Shown: piece after piece, positions 17,030-25,401 of the stretch
Layout of the letters: each line of letters begins with the position of its first letter
How positions within the stretch are numbered: the stretch's first letter is position 1
Source of the DNA: Planctomycetota bacterium
GTDB lineage: Bacteria; Planctomycetota; B15-G4
Length of the DNA: 64,000 bases
Assembly (NCBI GenBank): GCA_021604805.1
Contig: BQJR01000003.1
Span: 186,001-250,000 of the forward strand
Direction of reading: 5' to 3'
The notes under the pieces: model-generated
The model's input: only the letters and a program-made list of their open reading frames with translations
Databases searched by the model: none
What the model was told of the DNA's origin: nothing
Program-made: the position numbers and the translations under genes

Positions 17030-18058
17030 CTACCCGTCCTGCGGGTTGTGGATCACCTTGGACTTCTCCTGACCCGCGCTCAGGTACTTCACCTCGTAGC
17101 GCGGCAGGTCTGGATTCTGCTCGTACCAGTTCCACGCTGACGACTTCGAGGACATCGGGATGCCGTTCACCGAGATGATCTGGTCGCCGGTCTGGAAACC
17201 GTAGCTCTTGATGAGCGAGTTGTTCGGGACCTCGGAGAGCTCGAGCATCGTGCGACCGTTCTTCGGCGTGACCGAGCGGATGCCGAGCGACTGGAAGATC
17301 TCCGGCCCGTTCTCCTTGAAGGTGGCGATGTCGTTGGTGCCGATGATCAGCGCGCCGCCGTCGAGCGTACGCGTCTCTTTGGGGCGCTGGCCGTTGAACT
17401 CTGCGAGCACGTCTTCGCGCTCGCCAAACTCCACCTGGCCGATGAGCGGGCCGTCGCCAGCACGCCCGAGCGGCGGAGTGAGCGTGACCTCTTCGCCGCC
17501 CCACGAGAAGGTGACGGCTTGACGATCGATGCTGAGCACCTTGCCTTCGTAAGGCGCTTCGTCGTAGGGCGAGCGCAGGGGATCACCGGGGCTCAAGTGA
17601 AGACGCTTGGCCTTGCTGTTCACCGAGGCAGGCTTGGCATCGTCGGTGTAACGCACGGCCACGAAGCGCGACGGTTCGTTGTTGCTCCACACGACCATCG
17701 AGATCTTGAGGACCGTCTCGAGCTTCTCGAGCGCCTTGACCACGGGCGTGTCGTTCTTCGTGGTCGGATCAACAGGCTTGGGCGGCGGCGGCTTCACCGA
17801 ACCATCGGTGCGCGCCAGCCACGCCTTCTGCTGGTCTTCGGTGGTGTAGGTATTGCGTGAGTCGCGGAAGTCGCGCGCGTCGGCGGTGTCGCGCTGCAAG
17901 ATCTCTCCGATCTCAGAGCGGGGGCGCGACGCGTAGCGCCCCTCCTTGTTCTTGCCTTCGTAGATGTCGAAGAAGATGAGACCAGCCCAGGCCAGGGCGA
18001 GCACCACAGCCAACCAGCTGAGGGACTTGAGCGTGCGGATGTTGAGTCGGAACGCCAT
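17030..18058 (-). CDS. Single-helix membrane protein with C-terminal PDZ (GspC-like)
   Basis: A 342-residue protein. Residues about 12-31 (LSWLAVVLALAWAGLIFFD) form one membrane helix, then a charged stretch and a Pro-rich linker (VKPPPPKPVDP near residue 95). The C-terminal third has a PDZ-like fold: IRSVTPKNGRTMLELSEVPN, then IKSYGFQTGDQIISVNGIPM, the usual GDxIxxVNG signature. A short helix anchor, periplasmic linker and C-terminal PDZ matches the layout of type II secretion protein GspC. No other Gsp gene is nearby, though a prepilin peptidase lies 12 kb away. It could instead be a general PDZ scaffold. It sits between obg and coaX, with 63- and 6-base gaps. Confidence 0.65.
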   Translation of the reverse strand: MAFRLNIRTLKSLSWLAVVLALAWAGLIFFDIYEGKNKEGRYASRPRSEIGEILQRDTADARDFRDSRNTYTTEDQQKAWLARTDGSVKPPPPKPVDPTTKNDTPVVKALEKLETVLKISMVVWSNNEPSRFVAVRYTDDAKPASVNSKAKRLHLSPGDPLRSPYDEAPYEGKVLSIDRQAVTFSWGGEEVTLTPPLGRAGDGPLIGQVEFGEREDVLAEFNGQRPKETRTLDGGALIIGTNDIATFKENGPEIFQSLGIRSVTPKNGRTMLELSEVPNNSLIKSYGFQTGDQIISVNGIPMSSKSSAWNWYEQNPDLPRYEVKYLSAGQEKSKVIHNPQDG

Positions 18059-18121
18059 GGGAATCGCAGCAGGGGCGAGAGGGGAACCAGGGTGCCGCGC
18101 CGCAGGGCTCGAAGCAACGCG

Positions 18122-19156
18122 TTAGGCGTTGGACGGCCCTGAAGCCTGAGGCTTCCCGCCCCCCTCGGCCAGCTCAGCCAGCATCTGGCGCAGGCGCCCG
18201 AGCAACTCGGGCAGGCCCGTGCCGGTGGCGGAGGAGAAGGAACTCACCGTGCCGGCCCCCGCACTCTCCAGGGCCGAGGCGACCTCGGCAGCGTCTGCAG
18301 CCACATCGATCTTGGAGACAGCCACCACATGGGGCCGGTCGTCGAGCCCGTGCCCTGAGGCCTCGAGTTCGCCGCGGATCGTGCGCCAATCGAGCGCGGC
18401 CTGCTCGGCGCCCACGCCCGCGTCGACCAGATGCAGCAAGATGCGGGTGCGTTGGATATGACGCAGGAAGCGGTCGCCCAGACCGGCGCCCTCGTGTGCT
18501 CCCTCGATCAAGCCGGGGATGTCGGCGATCACCATGCCGTCGTCGTAGCCGCTCTCGACCATGCCGAGCATGGGGCGCAGCGTGGTGAAGGGGTAGTCGG
18601 CGATCTTGGGATTCGCGCGACTGACGCGGCTCAGGAAAGTGGACTTGCCGGCGTTCGGCAGCCCCACGAGCCCCACGTCGGCCACGAGGCGCAGCTCGAG
18701 TTTGAGGCGACGCGTTTCACCAGGTTGACCTTCGGTCGTACGCCGAGGCGCCTGGTTCGTGGCGTGCGCGAAATGCTTGTTGCCCTTGCCCCCGACGCCG
18801 CCCTGCACGACCACGACCTCATCGTCGGCGACTGCCAGGTCTTTGAGCACGTGACCGCGCTGGGCATCTTTGACCAACGTGCCCACGGGGACCTCGAGCA
18901 CGAGGTCGTCGCCGCGCTTGCCACTCTTGAGCGCCGTGCCGCCGCCGCCGCCGTTGTCGGCCGAGTACTTGCGCTTGTGCTGCAAGCCGCCGAGCGTGTT
19001 GAGGTGGATCACGGCGCGCAGGATCACGTTGCCGCCGTGACCGCCGTCGCCGCCGTCGGGGCCACCGCGCGGGATGTACTTCTCCCGACGGAAGGAACTC
19101 ATGCCGTGACCGCCGCGCCCCGACGAGACCTCGATTTCCGTCTCGTCGATGAACAT
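18122..19156 (-). CDS. obg: Obg/CgtA ribosome-associated GTPase
   Basis: A 344-residue GTPase needed for late 50S assembly and linked to stringent control. The glycine-rich OBG fold is clear at the N-terminus (SSGRGGHGMSSFRREKYIPR, then GGPDGGDGGHGGN). The G domain has P-loop GLPNAGKST, switch I FTTLRP, G3 DIPGLIEGAHEGAGLG and G4 SKID. The length fits short Obg proteins without a long C-terminal extension. It follows rplU and rpmA in the classic order rplU-rpmA-obg with a 59-base gap, so all three probably share one promoter upstream of rplU. Confidence 0.96.
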   Translation of the reverse strand: MFIDETEIEVSSGRGGHGMSSFRREKYIPRGGPDGGDGGHGGNVILRAVIHLNTLGGLQHKRKYSADNGGGGGTALKSGKRGDDLVLEVPVGTLVKDAQRGHVLKDLAVADDEVVVVQGGVGGKGNKHFAHATNQAPRRTTEGQPGETRRLKLELRLVADVGLVGLPNAGKSTFLSRVSRANPKIADYPFTTLRPMLGMVESGYDDGMVIADIPGLIEGAHEGAGLGDRFLRHIQRTRILLHLVDAGVGAEQAALDWRTIRGELEASGHGLDDRPHVVAVSKIDVAADAAEVASALESAGAGTVSSFSSATGTGLPELLGRLRQMLAELAEGGGKPQASGPSNA

Positions 19157-19215
19157 GTCAGGCGCTTTCGCGGAGCCCGACGCGGCAAGGCGTCGAGCAG
19201 GGACTCAGCCGAGGC

Positions 19216-19464
19216 TCAGGCCGTGGCCGCGTCCACGTGGATGCGACGCTGCGTGCCGAAGCGCACCACGCCGTCGGTGAGCGCGAAGAGCGTGTAGTCC
19301 TTGCCCTGGCCCACGTTGTGGCCCGCGTGGAACTTGGAACCGACCTGACGCACGATGATCGTGCCGGTGGTGACGGCTTGGCCGCCGTAACGCTTCACAC
19401 CGCGATGTTGGGGGTTGCTGTCGCGACCGTTGCGCGTGGAACCCTGACCCTTCTTATGTGCCAT
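19216..19464 (-). CDS. rpmA: 50S ribosomal protein L27
   Basis: An 82-residue L27. The N-terminus [16 protein letters not shown] is the conserved tail that reaches the peptidyl-transferase centre, and it begins directly with Met-Ala, so no processed leader of the Firmicutes type is present. [11 protein letters not shown] and the GTIIVRQVG core match the family. It lies 10 bases after rplU and upstream of obg. Confidence 0.97.
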   Translation of the reverse strand: MAHKKGQGSTRNGRDSNPQHRGVKRYGGQAVTTGTIIVRQVGSKFHAGHNVGQGKDYTLFALTDGVVRFGTQRRIHVDAATA

Positions 19465-19474
19465 GGATCTTTGC

Positions 19475-19777
19475 CTACTTGCTGATGGAAGTGATCGTGA
19501 GTCGCGTGTTCAGCGCGCGGTGACCCTGCAGGCGACGGTAGTCCTTGCGACGGTGGAACTTCTGCACAAGGATCTTCTTGGCCTTCTCGTGCCCCTCGAC
19601 GCGCGCCTTCACGGCGGCGCCTTCGACCACCGGCGCGCCGAACTCGCCATCGACGGCGAGCACGCGGTCGAAGGTCAGCTCACTGCCCGGCTCGGCATCG
19701 GCGATGTAGTCGATGAGCAGAGTGTCACCGTCGTTCACGACGTATTGGCGACCGCGGTCGTCGATGATGGCGGGCAC
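19475..19777 (-). CDS. rplU: 50S ribosomal protein L21
   Basis: A 100-residue L21 that binds 23S rRNA near L20. Recognised by [14 protein letters not shown], the [19 protein letters not shown] stretch and the C-terminal [10 protein letters not shown]. The length is typical. It is the first gene of rplU-rpmA-obg, with a predicted promoter about 90 bases upstream and a leader containing two small hairpins, CAGGC-TTCTG-GCCTG and CTCTC-A-GAGAG. Confidence 0.96.
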   Translation of the reverse strand: MPAIIDDRGRQYVVNDGDTLLIDYIADAEPGSELTFDRVLAVDGEFGAPVVEGAAVKARVEGHEKAKKILVQKFHRRKDYRRLQGHRALNTRLTITSISK

Positions 19778-19870
19778 GGGGCAGCTCCCAGTCTTGGGTC
19801 TTAGGGTGATGAGGCAGGCCAGAAGCCTGTCGGCCGGAGCACTCTCTGAGAGGCGCTTCGGAGCCGGGTG

Positions 19871-19899
19871 AGTCTACGGACGACCCGCTTGTCGATCAA
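19871..19899 (-). promoter_or_regulatory. Predicted sigma-70-like promoter for rplU-rpmA-obg
   Basis: TTGATC (19899-19894) and TAGACT (19876-19871) on the minus strand are separated by exactly 17 bases. Each hexamer matches consensus at four of six positions. It would start transcription near 19865 and give an untranslated leader of roughly 88 bases before rplU. It lies in the only gap between rne and rplU, where a promoter is expected. Confidence 0.5.
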
Positions 19900-20008
19900 G
19901 ACACCGGTCGCGGCCAGCTCCGGGACCGAGCCAGCCGCCCACGCGCGCCGCGGCGGATCGACTCCAGCCTGCGCTCGCGGCGGCCCCCGGATTGCGGGTC
20001 GCCGACCT

Positions 20009-22600
20009 TCAGGCGCGCCGGTGATCGACCTCGTCAGGAAGCGTGATCATGGCCTTCAAGTCGACTTCCTCGTAGGCCAAGCGGTGATCCGCGCGGATGA
20101 AGATCTGCTTCTTTCCCTCGTCCTCGAGCTGCACGAGCGCGCGCCGCTGGGTGTTCACGATGGCCTCGGCGACCTCGGGCCGCACGGTGACCACCAGCAC
20201 GGCGCCCGGCCGCCACAGGTTCTCGCGGATCTTGCGCACCACGGAAAGGCAGCTGGTCTCGTCCGACGGGATGTAGCCGGTGGCGTCGCAGTAGGGGCAG
20301 CTCTGGTGCACCGTGCGCTTGAGGCTCGGACGCACGCGTTGGCGCGTCATCTCGAGGATGCCGAAGGGTGAGAAGCGCGCCACCTTGATGCGCGCGCGGT
20401 CCTTGCGCAGCTCGTCCTTGAACAGGCGCTCGAGGTGCTTGCGGTGCTTCTCCTGGCGCATGTCGATGAAGTCGATCACGACCACGCCGCCCATGTCGCG
20501 CAGACGAATCTGGCGCGCGATCTCCACGGCCGCTTCGCAGTTCACCTGGAAGCCGGTCTCGTCGATGTCCTTGTGCTTCTCCGGCTTGTAGCGCCCCGAG
20601 TTGACGTCGATCGCGACGAGCGCTTCGGTCTGCTCGATGATCAACGACGCGCCCGACTTCAACTCGAGCCGGCTCTTGAGCAGTCGCGTGAGCTCAGCCT
20701 CGAGCCCGTAGTGACTGAAGATCGGCTTCGTGTCGGTGTAGGCCTGCACCTTGTCGAGGCACTGCGGCATGATCTGCTTGAGGAAGGTGCGCGCCTTGTC
20801 GGCGGTCTCTTGATGATCGATGACGATCTCGCCTTGACCGTCGTAGAGATCGCGCAAGGTGCGGATGACCAGGTCGTTTTCCTGGTAGAGCATCACGGGC
20901 GCGCGATGGTCCTTGGTGCGCCCTTGCATGTCTTCGTAGAGCGAGATCAGGTAGGCCAAGTCGCGCTCGAGATCTTCCTTGCTCGCGCCCGCGCCCGCCG
21001 TGCGCACGATGAAGCCGAGCGGCTCCGGCGCTTCGAGGTCGCGCACGATCGCCTTGAGCCGCTCGCGTTCCTTTTGATCGGTGACCTTGCGTGACACGCC
21101 GCGCTTGTTGATGCCGGGCATCAGCACGATGAAGCGGCCGGGGATCGAGAGGTAAGTCGTGAGCGTGGGGCCCTTGGTGCCGATGCCGTCCTTGATCACC
21201 TGGACGACGATCTCCTGGCCCTTTTGGAGGATGTCTTCGATGGCGGGCATCGAGCGCACTTCGCGCTTGCCACCGCGCGGCCGCCCGCCGCGACGTCCGC
21301 GCTTGCCGCGCGTGCGCTCCTGGTTGCCTTCCTCCGGCTCGGTTTCCATCGCGGCGCCATTGGCACTCGCGCTCGACGAGCCGTTCTCGCTGGCTGACGA
21401 CGCGTTCGAGTCCTCGGAGCGCCCGCCGCGCCCGCGCCCGCGACGCCGCCCACGGCGGCGACCGCGACTGCGCGCGCGATGTTCCGCCGAGACCGCGGCG
21501 GCGAGTTCGGCGCGCGCAGCTTCGTGGCCTTCGCTGGGGAGCGGGCCGTGGATCTCGAGCAGGATCGGTTGTTCGTCGTCGTCGTCGGAGGCGGCGTCTT
21601 GCGAGTCGGAGGCGTCGCTCTCAGCGCCGGCATCGGCACGCGCGTCGCTGTGCTCGGTTGCACTCGGGTCGGCGCCGGCAGGAGCGCTCTCGACAGAGGG
21701 ATTGTCGGACGTGTCGGTGTCGGTGTCGGTGTCGGCGGAAGCGTTGCTCTCGCCGTCGTTGTCGCCGTCGTTGTCGCCGTCGTCGTCGCCCTCACCGATC
21801 AGCTCGGCGACTTCGGGCTCGTGCTCATCGTCGTCGTCATCAGATTGGTCCAGGCTCTTGAGCTGCGCGCCACGCTCCGAACCGGACACCGTGCCACTCC
21901 ACACCGATGCGTCGGATTCCTCTTCGTCCGGCGTGTAAGCGGGGTCGTCCTCGTCGTCGTCTTCTGTCGAGTCGCCGTCGGCGGTGGCTGTGGCATCCGC
22001 GACGTCGGGGTCGGGGTCACGGTCGTCGCTGGCGGCGGCTGCTTGTCCACCCGGCGCGCCGTCGAGCGACGACGCCTCGGTAGCCTCACCAGCTTCCTCG
22101 CCGTCTGCCGACGCAGCTTCGCCCACAGGATCCTGCGCCGACTCAGCGCTGCTCGCCGCTTCCGTCGCCTTCGGGTCGTCGTCGCTGTCCGCGCTGCCTT
22201 GCGCCTCTGGATCAGCGGAATCCGCGCCATCGGTCGACTTCTTGCGCGGCTCGACGACGTCTTCTTCGTGCGCGACCTCACGTGCCGCCTGCACACCGGC
22301 GAGCAGCTCGGCGGCTTCGTCCCCCACCGCTGCCATCGAGAGATCGGACACGTGCAGGAAGCCCTGCCGACTGTGACCGAAGTCCACGAAGGCCGCGCCG
22401 ATCGACTTCTCGACGTTGGTGATGCGCGCCTTGTAGATGTTCCCGAGCGTGCTGCCGAGCGACTCACGCTCGATGTAGTACTCCTCGAGAGTCCCCCCCT
22501 GCAGAACCGCTATCCGACTTTCTTCGGACTCGCGAGCGTTGATGAGGAGTTTCTTGCTGTTGCTGTTGTTGCTGTTGTTGCTGCGGCGGCGTCGAGCCAT
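20009..22600 (-). CDS. rne: Ribonuclease E/G with large insertion in the S1 domain
   Basis: An 863-residue Rne/Rng family endoribonuclease for rRNA processing and mRNA decay. The S1 domain starts normally (GNIYKARITNVEKSIGAAFV, then FLHVSDL near residue 87) and resumes at IEDILQKGQEIVVQVIKDG near residue 452. Between lie about 340 residues of Asp/Glu/Ser-rich, then Arg/Gly-rich low-complexity sequence. The catalytic part is intact: VAIDVNSG near 663, VVVIDFIDM near 708 and zinc-link CPYC near 771. There is no long C-terminal scaffold. A GGAG seven bases before the ATG supports the start, although it puts the first 91 bases inside the upstream DUF2344 gene. The N-terminus has an Asn/Ser repeat (NNSNNSNS). 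Confidence 0.93.
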   Translation of the reverse strand: MARRRRSNNSNNSNSKKLLINARESEESRIAVLQGGTLEEYYIERESLGSTLGNIYKARITNVEKSIGAAFVDFGHSRQGFLHVSDLSMAAVGDEAAELLAGVQAAREVAHEEDVVEPRKKSTDGADSADPEAQGSADSDDDPKATEAASSAESAQDPVGEAASADGEEAGEATEASSLDGAPGGQAAAASDDRDPDPDVADATATADGDSTEDDDEDDPAYTPDEEESDASVWSGTVSGSERGAQLKSLDQSDDDDDEHEPEVAELIGEGDDDGDNDGDNDGESNASADTDTDTDTSDNPSVESAPAGADPSATEHSDARADAGAESDASDSQDAASDDDDEQPILLEIHGPLPSEGHEAARAELAAAVSAEHRARSRGRRRGRRRGRGRGGRSEDSNASSASENGSSSASANGAAMETEPEEGNQERTRGKRGRRGGRPRGGKREVRSMPAIEDILQKGQEIVVQVIKDGIGTKGPTLTTYLSIPGRFIVLMPGINKRGVSRKVTDQKERERLKAIVRDLEAPEPLGFIVRTAGAGASKEDLERDLAYLISLYEDMQGRTKDHRAPVMLYQENDLVIRTLRDLYDGQGEIVIDHQETADKARTFLKQIMPQCLDKVQAYTDTKPIFSHYGLEAELTRLLKSRLELKSGASLIIEQTEALVAIDVNSGRYKPEKHKDIDETGFQVNCEAAVEIARQIRLRDMGGVVVIDFIDMRQEKHRKHLERLFKDELRKDRARIKVARFSPFGILEMTRQRVRPSLKRTVHQSCPYCDATGYIPSDETSCLSVVRKIRENLWRPGAVLVVTVRPEVAEAIVNTQRRALVQLEDEGKKQIFIRADHRLAYEEVDLKAMITLPDEVDHRRA

Positions 22601-23283
22601 GGGTCGTCTCCGGGACGACGCTGCTCATCGAATCGCTTGAGCGGGAGTCCGAACTCCGGAATCGGCTGCCCGGCCTCTCGGGCCAAGCAGCGCAACGCCT
22701 CGAGCAAAGGCCCGGGCCGGGGTGGACGTCCCTCGTTGGCGACCAGTTCCACCCGGAGGTGGCCCGCAGAGACCTCGCCCGCGATGAGCGCGGGCCGGAT
22801 GTTGATCCGACCGCGCTTGCGGGAGTCCTCCACGAAATACTCGTCGCGCGACAGCAATTCGGTGAGTGCGTCAGCGGCAGACCTCTCGCCCGGGGGTCCG
22901 GAGCGCAGCTCGAGCTCGAACAACACCGGCGCACAGGTCGTCGGAGGGGAACCCCGACTGACGGCAACCAGTTGCACTCCCTGCGGGAGCGCGGGCTCGA
23001 GAGCCTCCCGGATGGCTTCCGGGCTGAGGTCCTCGTTGAGAAAGAAGGTGATCCATTCGCCCTCGGAGGCCATGCCTAATGGCAGGGCCTCGGCGAACAC
23101 GAGTTTGAAGCGGGGGTTGAATCCCTGGGTGGACCAGACCGGGAGCCGGCTACGACGCAACGCCCGCTCAAGCAGGCGTTGGAAGTCGAGGTGCCCCAAG
23201 AAGCGCGTGTCGCCGAGTTTGGCGAGGCACAGGGCACGGCGGTGTCGCAGCTCGGGGCTGGTCATGGTCGAAATCGGGTCCAC
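22510..23283 (-). CDS. DUF2344 / TIGR03936 radical-SAM-linked protein
   Basis: A protein of about 257 residues. Recognised by the N-terminal pattern RHRRALCLAKLGDTRFLGHL, then FQRLLERALRRSRLPVWSTQ and GFNPRFKLVFAEALPLG. Members are usually fused to, or beside, a B12-binding radical SAM protein (TIGR03960) and next to rne/rng, rplU, rpmA and obg. Here the rne-rplU side is conserved but no radical SAM gene is adjacent. A GTG at 23283 and an ATG at 23265 are both possible starts, and neither has a good Shine-Dalgarno. The C-terminus overlaps the first 91 bases of rne and is low complexity (AAAATTATTATA). Biochemical function is unknown; a link to tRNA modification has been suggested by context. 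Confidence 0.85.
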   Translation of the reverse strand: MDPISTMTSPELRHRRALCLAKLGDTRFLGHLDFQRLLERALRRSRLPVWSTQGFNPRFKLVFAEALPLGMASEGEWITFFLNEDLSPEAIREALEPALPQGVQLVAVSRGSPPTTCAPVLFELELRSGPPGERSAADALTELLSRDEYFVEDSRKRGRINIRPALIAGEVSAGHLRVELVANEGRPPRPGPLLEALRCLAREAGQPIPEFGLPLKRFDEQRRPGDDPWLDAAAATTATTATARNSSSTLASPKKVG

Positions 23284-23391
23284 AGGGAGCGCGGGACCAC
23301 GAGCGCCGGGCAGGGCCCGGAGTCGACTCGTGGGCAGTCGCGCCCATTCCCCCCAGCATAGACCGCCGGAGTGGGAGGTCTCAAGGCGGCG

Positions 23392-23697
23392 TCAGGCCTC
23401 GTCGAATCCGCGAGTGACCAGGTCGACGAGGGCAGCCAAGGCCTCGTGAGCGTCGGCACCACGGGCGGTGATCGCCAATTCCGCGCCTTGCGAGGCAGCC
23501 AGACTCATCATCGAGAGCACGCTGGCGCCGTCGGCCTCCCCACCGGGACCGCGCACCGAGATGCGGCAACTGTAGCGGCTGCTGAGCTTCACGAAGCAGG
23601 AGATCGGGCGCGCGTGCAAACCCTGTGGGTTCACCACGCGCACGGTGGCGCTGGCTTCGCTGCTGTCACTGGAGCCTGCGGCCCCCTCCCCACGCAT
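23392..23697 (-). CDS. HPr/NPr family phosphocarrier protein
   Basis: A 101-residue PTS phosphocarrier. GLHARP carries the phosphorylatable His28 (His15 in standard numbering). The equivalent of Ser46 appears conserved, S59 in GASVLSMMSLAASQGAEL, so control by an HPr kinase is possible. An extra Ser/Ala-rich tail of about 15 residues precedes the domain. It follows ptsN by 8 bases in the rpoN-truA-hpf-ptsN-HPr run, the arrangement of the nitrogen PTS, so it probably acts as NPr and passes phosphate to PtsN. Enzyme I (PtsP) is not in the window. Confidence 0.92.
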   Translation of the reverse strand: MRGEGAAGSSDSSEASATVRVVNPQGLHARPISCFVKLSSRYSCRISVRGPGGEADGASVLSMMSLAASQGAELAITARGADAHEALAALVDLVTRGFDEA

Positions 23698-23705
23698 CTC
23701 GGCAC

Positions 23706-24179
23706 TCAGGGTGCGCGCTCCAGCAGCACTTCGAGCAAGGCCTCGGGGCTCCGCGCCTGGCGGATGAAGCTCACGAAGTCGGGGTCGCGCGCATGCTGAG
23801 AGAGCCAGCGCAAGGTGGCCAGGTGCGTGTCGGCTTGATTCTCCGGCGAGACGAGCATGATCAGCGCGTAGACGGGCTCACCGTCGACCGCCCGGAAATC
23901 CACGCCCTCCGCCGAGCGCGCCATCACGGCCAGCGCCTTCTTCAAGCCCTTGATGCGCGCGTGCGGCACCGCCACGCCCATGCCCACGCCGGTGCTGCCC
24001 CGCTCCTCACGTTCGGTGAGCAGCTGCAGCACCAACTCCTTGCGCGCCTTGGGGAGCAGCTTGGCTGAGACGGCATGGTTCACCATGCATTCGAGGATCT
24101 CGACCTTCGAGTCGCCCTCGACCGTGAGCAGCACGCCATCGGCCGTGAACTCGTGAATCGCTGGTTGCGTGTCGCTCAT
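23706..24179 (-). CDS. ptsN: PTS IIA-like nitrogen regulatory protein
   Basis: A 157-residue EIIA domain of the fructose/nitrogen family. The active-site histidine is H73 in GMGVAVPHARI. No IIB or IIC domain is attached, so the role is regulatory rather than sugar uptake. The ATG at 24179 overlaps the hpf stop by 4 bases, and the HPr gene begins 8 bases after its stop. In proteobacteria PtsN relays phosphorylation state to potassium transport and other targets; here the target is unknown. Proximity to rpoN is the classic context. Confidence 0.93.
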   Translation of the reverse strand: MSDTQPAIHEFTADGVLLTVEGDSKVEILECMVNHAVSAKLLPKARKELVLQLLTEREERGSTGVGMGVAVPHARIKGLKKALAVMARSAEGVDFRAVDGEPVYALIMLVSPENQADTHLATLRWLSQHARDPDFVSFIRQARSPEALLEVLLERAP

Positions 24180-24502
24180 AGTTGTCGGCGGGCGGCTTCG
24201 CCGCGGTGGTGATCTTTGAGGCGTTCCTTGGCCTTCACCACTTGGCGCTCGAGCTTCTCGACCACGCTGTCGATGCAGGCCAGCGCCGAGTCATGCGACG
24301 CGTGCCCGACGAAGTGGAGCTGGTGGTTGGCCGTCACGATGACTTCGACGCTGTGCTGCCCGTGCTCGTGATCGAGCACGATCTCGATGTGCTGCACCTT
24401 GTCGAAGTAGCGCGTGAGTTTCTGCACCTTCTCGGTGGCGTACTCACGAACGTTGTCCGGATGCTGCTTGTGGCGATCAGTGAGATCGATGCGAACGTCC
24501 AT
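24176..24502 (-). CDS. hpf: Ribosome hibernation-promoting factor, short form
   Basis: A 108-residue HPF/RaiA-type protein, MDVRIDLTDRHKQ... with the conserved ATEKVQKLTRYFDKV helix and DHEHGQHSVEVIVTANHQ strands. The short length without the C-terminal dimerisation domain places it with short HPF. I chose ATG 24502, preceded by GAGG six bases upstream, over the ORF start 69 bases upstream. It dimerises 70S ribosomes to 100S with a partner in stationary phase (family knowledge). It lies between truA (65-base gap) and ptsN (4-base overlap). Confidence 0.94.
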   Translation of the reverse strand: MDVRIDLTDRHKQHPDNVREYATEKVQKLTRYFDKVQHIEIVLDHEHGQHSVEVIVTANHQLHFVGHASHDSALACIDSVVEKLERQVVKAKERLKDHHRGEAARRQL

Positions 24503-24567
24503 CGGGACCTCGGAAGAGACGGAAGAGTTGGATGGGGTGAGGACTCCGACCCTCGGCAGCGATCGGG

Positions 24568-25401
24568 TCATGTGCGATCAGGATAACAGGCGTCGACCCG
24601 TGACGCTGCGTCGGGAAGGCGTTCCGGCGGGTAGTCCACGCGGCACAGGAACAGACCGTGAGCCGGCAGCGAGGCGGGCGCCTGTGCGCGGTCCCGGGAG
24701 GCGAGCAGATCCGGCACGTCGTCGGCCCGGCGTCGGCCTCGCCCGACCTCCACGAGCAGGCCCGAAGCCAAGCGCACCATGCCGTAGAGGAAGCCCTCGC
24801 CGTGGAAGACCAGCCGCAGCCCGCGCGGTATGCGCAGCACGCGCACCCGGCCCAGATGCTTCAGCGTGGAGCGCCCCGCCGGCATGGCCTTGCTCAGCAC
24901 CGTGAAGTCGTGACGCCCCTCGAGCAGCGCCGCCGCCCGTCGCATCGCGAGCAGATCGAGATCGGCGCGCACCGCATGGAAGTGCCGACGACGCTCCGGC
25001 GGCACCGAGTGCTCCACGGCGCGCTGACCACCCGGCTCACGCGAGAGGTGCAGCTGGTACGCGTAGGTCTTGCGGCAGGCGTCGTGCAGCGCGTGGAAGT
25101 CGGCCGGCACATGGTCCGCGTGGAGCACTCGGATCGACGCGGGCAGCGCGGCGTTCAGCGCCCCCCGCAAGCGCGCCAGCGGGAGCCCGCGCGGATCGTC
25201 GAAGTGCGCGGCTTGCGCGAGGGCGTGCACGCCGGCGTCGGTGCGCCCGGCACCCTGCACGCGAACGGGTTCGCCGAGGATCCCGCCCAGCGCGCGCTCG
25301 AGTTCACCCTGCACGGTGGCGCGGTCGGCTTGCAGCTGCCAACCCGCGAAGTCGGCGCCGTCGTAGGCCACCCGCAACAGGCGGCGTGGCGACGCGCTCA
25401 C
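24568..25401 (-). CDS. truA: tRNA pseudouridine synthase A
   Basis: A 277-residue TruA that makes pseudouridine at positions 38-40 of the tRNA anticodon stem-loop. The catalytic motif GAGRTDAGVHA holds D55. VAYDGADFAGWQLQ at 11-24 and FLYGMVRLASGLLVEVGRG near residue 205 are typical. Its ATG overlaps the rpoN stop by 4 bases (ATGA). Finding truA between rpoN and hpf departs from the usual rpoN-hpf adjacency. Confidence 0.94.
   Translation of the reverse strand: MSASPRRLLRVAYDGADFAGWQLQADRATVQGELERALGGILGEPVRVQGAGRTDAGVHALAQAAHFDDPRGLPLARLRGALNAALPASIRVLHADHVPADFHALHDACRKTYAYQLHLSREPGGQRAVEHSVPPERRRHFHAVRADLDLLAMRRAAALLEGRHDFTVLSKAMPAGRSTLKHLGRVRVLRIPRGLRLVFHGEGFLYGMVRLASGLLVEVGRGRRRADDVPDLLASRDRAQAPASLPAHGLFLCRVDYPPERLPDAASRVDACYPDRT

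Noticed and set aside
21479..23449. A 656-residue plus-strand ORF across rne and the DUF2344 gene
   Set aside because: The composition is Val/Gly/Arg-rich with no domain, and the opposite strand holds two well-recognised genes.
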